Assembly (NCBI RefSeq): GCF_006517175.1
Contig: NZ_CP041186.1
Coordinates: forward strand, 3,933,074 to 3,997,073
DNA from: Persicimonas caeni
GTDB lineage: Bacteria > Myxococcota_A > Bradymonadia > Bradymonadales > Bradymonadaceae
Length of the DNA: 64,000 bases
Direction of reading: 5' to 3'
Part shown: positions 53,257-61,504 of the stretch, piece after piece
Layout: the number at the start of each line of letters is the position of its first letter
Position numbering within the stretch: position 1 is the stretch's first letter
Translations under genes and position numbers: made by a program
The notes under the pieces: model-generated
Databases searched by the model: none
Seen by the model: the letters and a program-made list of their open reading frames with translations, nothing else
Told to the model about the DNA's origin: nothing

Positions 53257-55146
53257 TCAATCAATCCCAGCGTTCAACTGGTATCCAGTAATCGTCTGTC
53301 TCGCTTCGGTCGCCGCGTCGACGAACGTCATGCGTCCCTGCGGGTGGCGCTGGCTGATGTAGATCTTGCCGGCGCTTCGAATCGGCCCGAGCCCCTCGGG
53401 CAGGCTCGGCACGCGGAAGCTATCGGTGCGAAAGCTGCGCAGGTTGATGGTCAAGACGTCGCGGTGCGACGGCTCGGCGGCCGAGAGGGCCTCGGGGGCT
53501 TCGAAGATCAAGAAGACCTTCGAGTCGGCGTCCTCCGGCGCCCACAGGGTCGCCTGGCCCGGCTCGTGCTTGGTGAGCACCAGGCGGCTCGCCGCCGAGG
53601 CGACGTCGACGACCGACACGCCCCAGCTACGCGCGATATATTCGGGGTCGGCCGGGGTCGTGCCCGGAAGGATCGACCCGTCGACCTTGGAGTGCAGCAC
53701 CAAGAAGGTATCTCCGTTGCGGTCGGAGATGGCCCCGCGCACGCCCTTTTCGAAGACGAGCGTGCGCTGCTCGTCGGTCTCCAGGTCGAACAGGACGGCG
53801 CGTTTTTCGGCGTCGAGCGTGGTGAAGAGCAGGGCGGTGTCGCCGTCGAGGGCGACCGAGGCGGCGCCCAGGCCGGCGACCTCGACGTCGAAGACCTCGA
53901 AGCCGTCGATGCCCATCGGGAAGGTGAACGGATCGGCCGATTGGCCCGTGTCCGCGTAGCTGCCCGTGTCGGTGCTGCCGACGTCCATGCTGCCGGTGTC
54001 CATGCTGCCGGTGTCCGTGCTGCCGACGTCCATGCTTCCCGTGTCGGCGCCTGTATCCACGCCGATGTCAGCGCCCGCGTCCATGCCCGCATCGGCGCCT
54101 GCATCCATGCCCGCGTCAGTCCCATTGGCCTGAATCTGCTGCGAGACGTCCATCGCCTCGGCGGCGGCCGTGAAGCCCTCGGGGATCGTCGCGCGCACGG
54201 CCTTGCCCTCGGCGCGCAGCATGATGAGCACCTCGAGGTCGTCGCCGTCGATCAGATCGATGTCGGTCGGGATCTCGGGCAGCGGCAAGAAGTGGTGCTT
54301 GCCGGTGTCGACCTCGAGCAAGACCGCTCCCTCGAAGCTCGCGCTGCGGGTGATCGCCCACTGGGCGTCGTCGGAGACGAGCACCTCGAGATCTTCGGGT
54401 TGGCTAAACTGGTATTCGGGCGGCACCACCGGCGTGGGCGGCGCGATCGCGTCGCCCGACAGGCTCGTCAGGTCGATGAGGCTCACGCCGTCGTCGCTCA
54501 AGACGAGCGCGCGCTCGCCGGCGTCGTCGAAGAAGACATCACGCACGTGGAAGCCGACCGAGAGCTGATACGACTCGCTTTCTTGGACCACCGACACCGA
54601 CGACAAGTCGCCGGCCGGGTCGCTCGCCTTGGCCTTCTGCGGGTCGTACCACACCACGCCGGAGGTGCCGGTCGGGTCCATCTCGATGGAGTTCGCCCGC
54701 GACATCACCGGCACCGTGACGACTTCTTCGCCGTCGGTCGCCAGGATGCTCACCGACTGGCTGCCCTCGTTGAGCACCATCACCCGCGCGTCGTCGGCGG
54801 GCTCGGCGCGCTCGGCGTCCGGCCCGACGATCTGGGTGGGCCGAAAGCCGACCAGGCGCGTCGAGATTGACAGGTTGCGGCTGTCGATGACAGCCACCGA
54901 GTTGAGCGTCTCGTTGGCCACGTAGACCTGGTCGCCGACGACGGCCGGCGCCGAGAACTCGAACTCCTCTTCTTGCTCGGGCACGTACGCGTCGCGGCTG
55001 CCTCCGCCGCCGTTGTTGAAGCCGGCGTCGGAGGTGTTCTGGTTATTCGTCGGCCCCGCGCCGTCGGATTCGAGGCTCTGGTCGGCGCAGGCGGTTAAGG
55101 CGAGCGCGGCCAGCAGGACTGTGAGTTTTCGTATATTTTGGGTCAT
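53257..55146 (-). CDS. Beta-propeller-like lipoprotein, second gene of cluster
   Basis: A 629-residue lipoprotein (MTQNIRKLTVLLAALALTAC). After an Asn/Gly-rich linker come propeller-like repeats (GDQVYVANETLNSVAVIDSR, ARVMVLNEGSQSVSILATDG, GVSLIDLTSLSGD). Between about residues 342 and 402 a tandem Asp/Gly/Ala/Met/Ser/Thr insert (TDAGMDAGADAGMDAG, then SMDVGSTDTGSMDTGS) splits the repeats; its coding DNA is itself repetitive. The C-terminus GRMTFVDAATEARQTITGYQ then LNAGID closely matches that of the gene at 55342 (RITFIDVATSSQRTVSGYEL, NAGID). IPTDIDL occurs in both as well. Paralogue of both neighbours. Confidence 0.7.
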   Translation of the reverse strand: MTQNIRKLTVLLAALALTACADQSLESDGAGPTNNQNTSDAGFNNGGGGSRDAYVPEQEEEFEFSAPAVVGDQVYVANETLNSVAVIDSRNLSISTRLVGFRPTQIVGPDAERAEPADDARVMVLNEGSQSVSILATDGEEVVTVPVMSRANSIEMDPTGTSGVVWYDPQKAKASDPAGDLSSVSVVQESESYQLSVGFHVRDVFFDDAGERALVLSDDGVSLIDLTSLSGDAIAPPTPVVPPEYQFSQPEDLEVLVSDDAQWAITRSASFEGAVLLEVDTGKHHFLPLPEIPTDIDLIDGDDLEVLIMLRAEGKAVRATIPEGFTAAAEAMDVSQQIQANGTDAGMDAGADAGMDAGADIGVDTGADTGSMDVGSTDTGSMDTGSMDVGSTDTGSYADTGQSADPFTFPMGIDGFEVFDVEVAGLGAASVALDGDTALLFTTLDAEKRAVLFDLETDEQRTLVFEKGVRGAISDRNGDTFLVLHSKVDGSILPGTTPADPEYIARSWGVSVVDVASAASRLVLTKHEPGQATLWAPEDADSKVFLIFEAPEALSAAEPSHRDVLTINLRSFRTDSFRVPSLPEGLGPIRSAGKIYISQRHPQGRMTFVDAATEARQTITGYQLNAGID

Positions 55147-55169
55147 TCTTTGTGTCTCCTTGGTTTTCG

Positions 55170-55335
55170 TCGCCCGCTATTTGAGGCGAGGACAAGCTAC
55201 GCCCTCGCAGAAAAGCGATTTGAGTGTTGCCTTCAAGAGCCACATGCGCTGCATCGTAGCGACACTCAAATTGTAGTTTGGCGCGTAGTTCAGCGCCCTC
55301 AAATAGCGGACGTCAAAAAGCAACGCCTTCCAAAC
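55170..55335. repeat. Palindromic dispersed element, copy B
   Basis: CGCCCGCTATTTGAGGCGAG, GACAAGCTACG and GATTTGAGTGTTGCC pair with the right arm (GACACTCAAATTGTAGTTTG, CGTAGTTCAGCGCCC, TCAAATAGCGGACGTC). It sits between two paralogous lipoprotein genes. Confidence 0.75.
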
Positions 55336-55341
55336 TCGAAC

Positions 55342-57024
55342 TCAATCAATCCCTGCGTTCAACTCATACCCACTCACCGTCCGCTGCGAGCTCGTCGCCA
55401 CGTCGATGAACGTGATGCGCCCTTCCTCGGACTCCTGGCTCACGAACACCTTGCCGGCGACCACGCCCAACTGGGTGGGCTGGCGGGCGAGGCTGAAGAA
55501 GTCGGTGCGATAGCTCTCCAGGTCGATGCGCGTGATGCCGCGAAAGTCGGGGTCGGGCGACTGCTGCATCACAAAGACGAGCGCGTTGCCCTCTCCATCC
55601 TGGGTCATCACCAGGTCGGCCGGCTCGCCCTGGAGCACGACCGGGCGGCGGTAGCCGGTCTCGATGTCGAAGAGCGTGATGCCGTGGTTGTATTGGAAAA
55701 ACGTCAGCGGGTCGGCGTCCGAGGGCGCCTGGCCCTCTTGTTTGCGGTGGACGACGACCGCGGTGTCGCTGTCGTTGGAGACGGCGACGCTTCGGATCTG
55801 ATTTCGCAGCGGGTAGGCGCGCAACGCACGCTCGCCCAGGTCGAGCACGCCCAGCATCGGCGTGGTCACCAGCGAGGTGTAGAGCAGGACCTGCTCGCCG
55901 TCGGGCGTCAGTTGAGCCAGCCCCGGTTGGGTGTCGCTCACGGCCAGAATTTCGGGCTCGGGCACGGCGTCCTCGGCGGCCTCGAGCGTCGCCTCGACGT
56001 CCAGAATCGCCAGCTCGTCGCTGTCGCGCAGCGTCGCCAGGACGCCCGGCGAGCCGTCCTCTTCGAGGAACAGGTCGATGTCGGTCGGGATCGCCGACAG
56101 CTCGACGAGCCGCAAGGTCGCCTCGGCGGCGTCGGTGGGCGGCCGGTAGAGGGCCGCGCCTGCGAACTCGGAGCTACGCGCGACCAAAAAGTCGCCGTCG
56201 GCGCTCACCTCGATCTCGAGGTCCTTGGGCGGAAATACCGTCTGCGACAAATCGAGCGGCAGCGGCGGCACGAAGCGGTCCGCGTCGACGTCGTTCAAGT
56301 AGATCCGGTTGATCCCCTCGCGCCCCACGATGAACGCCTGCTCGCCGTCCTCGGTGAACTCGATCTCGTCGATGAGTCGGGTGACCGACAGCTCGTAGGC
56401 GGCGTCGTCTTTGGGCTCGTCGCCCAGGCGCACCAGCGTGGCGGCCTGCAAAGAGGCGACGCTCGTGTCGGCGCGCAGTGGCTTGTCCGGGTCGATGTAG
56501 GCGAGCAGGTGGCGCCCGTCGGGGCTCAACGCCAGGGAGTTGACCTCCTCGGGCACGGTCAACAGGTTGACCTGCTGCTCGGGGCGGTCGACCTCCATGT
56601 CCGCGCGAATGATCGCCACGGTCGACGAGCCCTCGCATAGCACGTAGGCGACGTCGCCGACCCCGTCGACCGACGCCGCGCGCACCACCGTGGGCTCCTG
56701 GCCGACCGGAATCGGTTCGATCGAGAAGTCACGCCCGTCGATCTTGGCGACGGTGTTGCTCTCCTCGGAGCTGTTGGGAACGAAGACGTACGCCGAGGTC
56801 GTGGCGACCTCTCGCACCAAGAACTCCTCCTCTTCGGGCACGAACACATCGCCGCTGCCCGCATCGCTCGGCGCGGCCGCGCCGGCGTCGGCGTAGTTGT
56901 CGCTACCGCCGTTGTTGTACCCGCCGTTGGGGTCGTCGGTCGCCAGGCCGCCGCCGCCGTCGTCGGCGCCGCAGGCGGTCAGCGCGAGGGCGAAGAGGAG
57001 GGGGGGGAGTGATTTGATTTTCAT
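55342..57024 (-). CDS. Beta-propeller-like lipoprotein, first gene of cluster
   Basis: A 560-residue lipoprotein; ATG at 57024 gives MKIKSLPPLLFALALTACGA with the lipobox LTAC. The frame stays open far upstream, but that part is antisense to the FemAB-like gene and is not coding. A Gly/Asn/Asp linker precedes propeller-like repeats (SAYVFVPNSSEESNTVAKID, DVAYVLCEGSSTVAIIRADM, QAFIVGREGINRIYLNDVDA, DELAILDVEATLE). C-terminus RITFIDVATSSQRTVSGYEL then NAGID is shared with the gene at 53257. It heads the cluster. Role unknown. Confidence 0.72.
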   Translation of the reverse strand: MKIKSLPPLLFALALTACGADDGGGGLATDDPNGGYNNGGSDNYADAGAAAPSDAGSGDVFVPEEEEFLVREVATTSAYVFVPNSSEESNTVAKIDGRDFSIEPIPVGQEPTVVRAASVDGVGDVAYVLCEGSSTVAIIRADMEVDRPEQQVNLLTVPEEVNSLALSPDGRHLLAYIDPDKPLRADTSVASLQAATLVRLGDEPKDDAAYELSVTRLIDEIEFTEDGEQAFIVGREGINRIYLNDVDADRFVPPLPLDLSQTVFPPKDLEIEVSADGDFLVARSSEFAGAALYRPPTDAAEATLRLVELSAIPTDIDLFLEEDGSPGVLATLRDSDELAILDVEATLEAAEDAVPEPEILAVSDTQPGLAQLTPDGEQVLLYTSLVTTPMLGVLDLGERALRAYPLRNQIRSVAVSNDSDTAVVVHRKQEGQAPSDADPLTFFQYNHGITLFDIETGYRRPVVLQGEPADLVMTQDGEGNALVFVMQQSPDPDFRGITRIDLESYRTDFFSLARQPTQLGVVAGKVFVSQESEEGRITFIDVATSSQRTVSGYELNAGID

Positions 57025-57228
57025 ATTTTGACCAGTTGCCTTGGAGTCGTGCTGCTGCTTCACAAAGAAAGCAAGCGCTATGCCAGCGCATCGCAACACC
57101 CTGCAGATGCATCCTAAGGATGATTCGGGCCCACCCGCTCTGTTTGCTACACTGCAAAGCGTGACATCTTTGTCATGAGCGCCTGTGCCTACGTCAGATT
57201 TACGCGTCTCCGACCACGAGTAACGTCT

Positions 57229-58395
57229 ATGAGCCTCGACCTCCAATTTTTCGACGCCGTCGGTGCCCTCGATGCCTCCCAGTGGGACGCGCTGGTCGCC
57301 GACGCGAGCCCGTTTTTGGAGCACGGATTCTTGGTGACGCTCGAAGAGACCGGATGTGTGGGCGAGGGCACCGGCTGGTACCCGCAGATCTTGGGGGCGT
57401 TTCGCGACGGCGAGCTCGTCGGGGCGCTGCCTCTCTACCTGAAGACCGACTCGCGCGGCGAGTTCGTCTTCGACTGGAGTTGGGCCGACGCCGCCCACCG
57501 CGCGGGCATGCAGTACTACCCGAAGGCGGTCGTGGCCGTGCCGTTCACCCCCATCGAGGGCCGGCGCATCCTCGTCGACGAGTCGCAGGAGGACGCCGGC
57601 GCGATTCGCCGCGCGCTGGTCGAGGCGGCGATCGACTTTGCCCAGCGGGCACAACTGTCCTCGCTGCACTTCAACTTCGTGCTCCCCGAGGAGGTCGAGC
57701 TCTTCGAGGACCTCGGCCTGCCCATCCGCGAGGGCCTGCAATATCACTGGTACAACGGCCCTGACTTGGGTGTCGGGGACGACTATGGCGACTTCGACGA
57801 TTATCTGGCGCGTTTTCGCTCCAAAAAGCGCTCCAATATCCGCCGCGAGCGCCGCAAACTCGCCGAGGCCGGCGTGACCACCAAGGTACTCGTCGGCGAC
57901 GAGGTCACGCCCGCCCACCTCGACCGGATGTTCGACTACTACAGGGACACCATCGAGAAGTTCTACTGGGGCAAGCAATACCTCAACCGCGCCTTCTTCG
58001 AGCAGTTGGGCCAGGCGCTGGGCGACCGGGTGCACATGGTCGTCGCCGAGCACGACGGCCGCGAGTTCGCCGGCGCGTTCAACCTGTGGAAGGGCGACGG
58101 GCTCTACGGGCGCTACTGGGGCTGCCTCGACGAGATCAAATACGCCCACTTCGAGGTCTGCCTGTACCGCGCCGTGGAGTGGTGCATCGACCACGGCGTC
58201 CAGAAATTCGAGCCGGGCGCGCAGGGCGAGCACAAATACGACCGCGGGTTCATGCCCACGCCGACCTACAGCGCCCACTGGGTGCGCCACCCGGGGCTGG
58301 CCCGCGCGATCGCCGACTTCATCGCGCAAGAGAAGTGGGAGGTGGAGCGCCAGATCGAGGCGATGCGGGAGGATTCGCCGTATAAAGATGGGTGA
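57229..58395 (+). CDS. FemAB-like peptidoglycan-type acyltransferase (DUF482/COG3146)
   Basis: A 388-residue cytosolic protein of the GNAT-related FemAB-like family. Characteristic stretches are MSLDLQFFDAVGALDASQWD, ASPFLEHGFLVTLEETGCVG, LPLYLKTDSRGEFVFDWSWA, YYPKAVVAVPFTPIEGRRIL, FRSKKRSNIRRERRKL and FYWGKQYLNRAFFEQLGQAL. The end, KFEPGAQGEHKYDRGFMPTP, is conserved in the family. Members are annotated as peptidogalycan biosynthesis/recognition proteins; the reaction is not established. The start at 57229 is chosen from the family N-terminus; an in-frame ATG at 57175 would add a basic stretch. Transcribed divergently from the lipoprotein cluster. Confidence 0.85.
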   Translation: MSLDLQFFDAVGALDASQWDALVADASPFLEHGFLVTLEETGCVGEGTGWYPQILGAFRDGELVGALPLYLKTDSRGEFVFDWSWADAAHRAGMQYYPKAVVAVPFTPIEGRRILVDESQEDAGAIRRALVEAAIDFAQRAQLSSLHFNFVLPEEVELFEDLGLPIREGLQYHWYNGPDLGVGDDYGDFDDYLARFRSKKRSNIRRERRKLAEAGVTTKVLVGDEVTPAHLDRMFDYYRDTIEKFYWGKQYLNRAFFEQLGQALGDRVHMVVAEHDGREFAGAFNLWKGDGLYGRYWGCLDEIKYAHFEVCLYRAVEWCIDHGVQKFEPGAQGEHKYDRGFMPTPTYSAHWVRHPGLARAIADFIAQEKWEVERQIEAMREDSPYKDG

Positions 58396-58429
58396 GGAAA
58401 ACAAGCCGAGCCCGGAGGGCAAAGCCAAT

Positions 58430-58525
58430 CCTTTTGATAGCCCCCAGTTGATAGCCCCCAGCGAAGCGTAGCGGAGCTGGGGGAGCTGGGGGAGCTGGCG
58501 GAGGTAGGAGGTAGGAGGAAGGGCG
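58430..58525. repeat. GC-rich GATAGCCCCCAG debris repeat
   Basis: GATAGCCCCCAG occurs twice, then GCGAAGCGTAGCGGAGCTGG, GGGAGCTGG units in tandem and GGAGGTAGGAGGTAGGAGGA. Complementary CCCCCAGC/GCTGGGGG blocks can pair. Confidence 0.5.
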
Positions 58526-58596
58526 CGTTGACCGGTTCGAGGTGGCGACGTAGATTGAAGAGGCGTTATTTCACCTGTCCAGCACACGCATTCGCT

Positions 58597-58890
58597 ATGT
58601 CGACCATCCCGCCAGTCGAGCCTCAGAAGCACCGTTTCACGGTCGAGGAGTACCGTCGGCTCGGGCAAAGCGGCATTTTCGGGGAGGACGACCGTGTCGA
58701 GCTCATCGACGGGGAGATCTACGAGATGGCACCGGTTGGCGCTCGGCATATGGGTCACGTCAACCTGTTGACTCGCCTGTTCTACGCGCAGGTGGCCGAC
58801 GCGGCGACTATCAGCGTTCAAAACCCGGTACGCTTGGGAGACGACTCGGAACCCGACCTCGACATCGGCGTGGCCGAGATCTTCGCTTGA
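58597..58890 (+). pseudogene. Truncated Uma2-family (DUF820) protein gene
   Basis: 97 residues: KHRFTVEEYRRLGQSGIFGE, DDRVELIDGEIYEMAPVGAR, HMGHVNLLTRLFYAQVADAA and VRLGDDSEPDLDIGVAEIFA. This is the N-terminal half of the PD-(D/E)XK-fold Uma2 family, found in clusters in cyanobacteria and actinobacteria. Full members run ~180-200 residues with a later EVSDSSLxxDRxxK active-site stretch; here a stop falls right after PDL and the rest is missing. The break is followed by sequence leading into a copy of the 63-bp-type repeat. It is therefore listed as broken. Confidence 0.75.
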
Positions 58891-58988
58891 ACGTGCGCGT
58901 TGCTGCAGGGCGTTTCCATCTGCTGTATCGAGTTCGTTGCTTCCGATAGCGAACGCTCGTGAATTGACCGTCGTCGAACGAGCCGATA

Positions 58989-59058
58989 TCGGTGCGAAGG
59001 CATCTTGCCCTCGTATGCGAGAGCAGGGATGCACTCGCACCGAAAGTGGCGAGGGCAG
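58989..59058. repeat. Copies of the GGTGCGxxGGCATCTTGCCCTCG motif, direct and inverted
   Basis: TCGGTGCGAAGGCATCTTGC (58989) and, inverted, GCACTCGCACCGAAAGTGGC, GAGGGCA (59033). Placed between the broken Uma2 gene and the methyltransferase start. Confidence 0.65.
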
Positions 59059-59087
59059 CAAGTAATCGCAACGACGATGGAGCAGTC

Positions 59088-61292
59088 GTGGAGCTCGGTG
59101 ACATCGCATTCGCCCCCTACGTGCGCCGCTGGCGCACCGCCTTGGCCGACCTTCCCGCCGAAGGCTACGGCGTCTTGGTCGACGCCATCACCTGCCGCCA
59201 GGCCGAGCGTCTGGGCGTGGTGGTCGACGACTGGACGTCGAGCGACGCCGCCGCTCTCGAGCGCGCCCGTGCGCTGCTCGACGAGGTCGACTGCGACGGG
59301 CGCGAGGCGCTGTGGGACGAGCCACACACCCTCGGCTGGTTTCACCAGCATTTCGGTGAGGTCGAGCGCGACGCGAGCAATCGGGCGCACACTCGCGACG
59401 AGGAGAAGCACGCCTCGGGCACCGTCACCACCCAGCTCTACACCCCGCGATGGGTGGCCGATTTCCTGGCGAAAACCTGCCTCGACACGGTGTCAGACAC
59501 CGCGTCGACGCCCCGAGAACATCGGTGCGGGGGCATCTTGCCCTCGGACTCGGTGTCAGGCACCGCGTCGACGCCCCGAGAACATCGGTGCGGGGGCATC
59601 TTGCCCTCGGACTCGGTGTCAGGCACCGCGTCGACGCCCCGAGAACATCGGTGCGGGGGCATCTTGCCCTCGGACTCGGTGTCAGGCACCGCGTCGACGC
59701 CCCGAGAGCTTCGGTGCGGGGGCATCTTGCCCTCGTTGACTGTCTGCGACCCCGCCGTGGGCGGCGGACAGATGCTCCTCGCCGCCCTCGACGACCTGAT
59801 CTCGCGCGGCGTCGAGCCCGCCGACGCCGCCGCGCGGCTGTACGGCGTCGACCTCGACACTCGCGCCGTCGACGTCGCCCGCCGCGCGCTGGCGCTGGCC
59901 GTCGCCCGCCACCTGGGCCGGCGCGACGAGGCCGCCGAGGCGGCCATCCAGGCCAACGTCCGCGTCGCCGACGGGCTCTTCGACGAGCTCGGCGAGTTCG
60001 ACGTCGTGATCACCAACCCGCCGTATATGGGCTCGCGCTCGATGCCCGCCGCGCTCAAAGAGCGCATCCGCGCGACCTACCGGCCGTTTCACGCCGACCT
60101 GTACACTGCGTTCATCCGCCGCTGCCACGAGCTGTCGACCCACACCGTCGGCGTGCTCGCCCAGCAGACGGTGTGGTTCTTGAGTCGCTTTCGAAAAGCC
60201 CGCAGTTGGCTACTCGACCACGGCGAGCTGGTCGCGTTCATGCACCTGGGCGCGCACGCCTTCGCCAACCTGAACGGCGAGAAGGCCAACGTGGTCGCGT
60301 TCGTGCAGAGCCGGGCGGGCGCGGGTGAACCGACCGAGTTCATCGATCTTCGCGCCTATTCGGACGCCGCGGCCAAGCGCGACGCCTTCGTCGAGCGCCG
60401 CGACGAGCACACCCGCCGCGAGCCGGCGACCGCCTTCGACGCGCTCCCCGGCCGCGTGCTCGCCCACTGGCTGCCCCAACGCCTGCGCGCCCACTTCGAC
60501 GGCGGCCGCACACTCGCCGACCTCGCCGATATCCCCGGAAGCCAGAACAAGACGGGCAAGAATCGCCGCTACGTCAAAAACTGGCGCGAGGTCGACCCCG
60601 GCGAGCTGCGAAGCGCCCCCGAGATCGTCGGCGAGGCCGGCGCGGACGACGGCCGGTGGGTCTTTTACAGCAAGGGCGGGCGTTACGCGCCCTGGTGGGG
60701 CAACTGGCACAACGTGGTCGACTGGTCCGACGAGGCGCGCGCCTTCTACGCCGACAACCGCACCTCGAACCTGCTCGCCCAAAAGTGGTGGTTCCGCGAG
60801 GGCATCTGCTACACCGACTTCGGCGGGCGCACCTTCAACGCCCGCCTGATGCCCCGAGGATGCGTGTTCGACATGGCCGGCCCGGCGATCTTTCCGCACG
60901 ATCCCGACGACCTGTACGTCCTGCTCGCCGTGCTCAACTCGACGCCGGTGCGCGCGCTCCTGAACGCCATGAACCCGAGCCTGCACTACCAGGTGCGCGA
61001 CCTGCGCAACCTGCCGGTGCCCGAGTGGTCCGCCGACCTGGCCGCCGAGCTCGCCGGCCGCGCCCGCCGGCTTGTCGACGGGATGAAAGAGGTGGCGTGC
61101 TTCGTCGACGACAGCCCACGCAGCCTGTGTCGCGACACGGCGGACGCCGAGCAGGTGCGCGCGTTCGGCGCGGAGTGCGCGACCCTCGAGCGGGAGGTCG
61201 ATGAGATGGTGTGCGAGTTGTATGGGTGTTCGGAGTTGGTGGAGTCGGGCGAGCGGCCGGTGCACGATTATTTGGGGCGTTTCGAAAAGTAG
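59088..61292 (+). CDS. Orphan adenine-specific DNA methyltransferase (PglX/Eco57I type) carrying four 63-bp repeats
   Basis: About 734 residues from GTG at 59088 (GGAG 5 nt upstream; the frame is open further upstream but that part is repeat DNA). An N-terminal helical part leads to TTQLYTPRWVADFLAKTCLD. Then ~84 residues encoded by tandem repeats (TASTPREHRCGGILPSDSVS per unit) interrupt, followed by motif I VCDPAVGGGQMLLAALD and motif IV VITNPPYMGSRSMPAALKER. Target-recognition-like sequence includes WWFREGICYTDFGGRTFNAR, then FDMAGPAIFPHDPDDLYVLL. Both catalytic motifs are intact. It resembles PglX of BREX systems but is shorter, and no brxA, brxB, brxC, pglZ or brxL gene is nearby. No nuclease domain was seen. 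Confidence 0.82.
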   Translation: MELGDIAFAPYVRRWRTALADLPAEGYGVLVDAITCRQAERLGVVVDDWTSSDAAALERARALLDEVDCDGREALWDEPHTLGWFHQHFGEVERDASNRAHTRDEEKHASGTVTTQLYTPRWVADFLAKTCLDTVSDTASTPREHRCGGILPSDSVSGTASTPREHRCGGILPSDSVSGTASTPREHRCGGILPSDSVSGTASTPRELRCGGILPSLTVCDPAVGGGQMLLAALDDLISRGVEPADAAARLYGVDLDTRAVDVARRALALAVARHLGRRDEAAEAAIQANVRVADGLFDELGEFDVVITNPPYMGSRSMPAALKERIRATYRPFHADLYTAFIRRCHELSTHTVGVLAQQTVWFLSRFRKARSWLLDHGELVAFMHLGAHAFANLNGEKANVVAFVQSRAGAGEPTEFIDLRAYSDAAAKRDAFVERRDEHTRREPATAFDALPGRVLAHWLPQRLRAHFDGGRTLADLADIPGSQNKTGKNRRYVKNWREVDPGELRSAPEIVGEAGADDGRWVFYSKGGRYAPWWGNWHNVVDWSDEARAFYADNRTSNLLAQKWWFREGICYTDFGGRTFNARLMPRGCVFDMAGPAIFPHDPDDLYVLLAVLNSTPVRALLNAMNPSLHYQVRDLRNLPVPEWSADLAAELAGRARRLVDGMKEVACFVDDSPRSLCRDTADAEQVRAFGAECATLEREVDEMVCELYGCSELVESGERPVHDYLGRFEK
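59489..59735. repeat. Four tandem 63-bp units within the methyltransferase gene
   Basis: Units start at 59489, 59552, 59615 and 59678, the last one partial at its end. Each has the palindrome GGTGTCAGGCACC (or GGTGTCAGACACC), GCGTCGACGCCCCGAGAACA, then TCGGTGCGGGGGCATCTTGC and CCTCGGACTC. The units are near identical, and their length is a multiple of three. Confidence 0.9.
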
Positions 61293-61504
61293 TCGTCTTC
61301 AAATGGCAACTATGTAGATGCCCTTAATGCTCGTTGAGGTCATTTATGGGCGATATATCTTCCTGTTTGATGTCGATCTATGTCTTCATATGTCGACATG
61401 CCCCCCCTGTGTCTGCTAGCCTCCCGGGTGTCCAAACCAGCGAAGGATGACAGTAAATAACTCACCGCCACACGTTCGCTGGCGCTCCATATTCGAGAAA
61501 GAAG

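Noticed and set aside
57025-59109. Extension of the first propeller lipoprotein frame upstream by ~690 codons
   Set aside because: This part is antisense to the FemAB-like gene; the lipoprotein signal peptide at 57024 marks the true start.
59489-59735. CRISPR array
   Set aside because: Tandem 63-bp units without spacers, located inside a coding frame.
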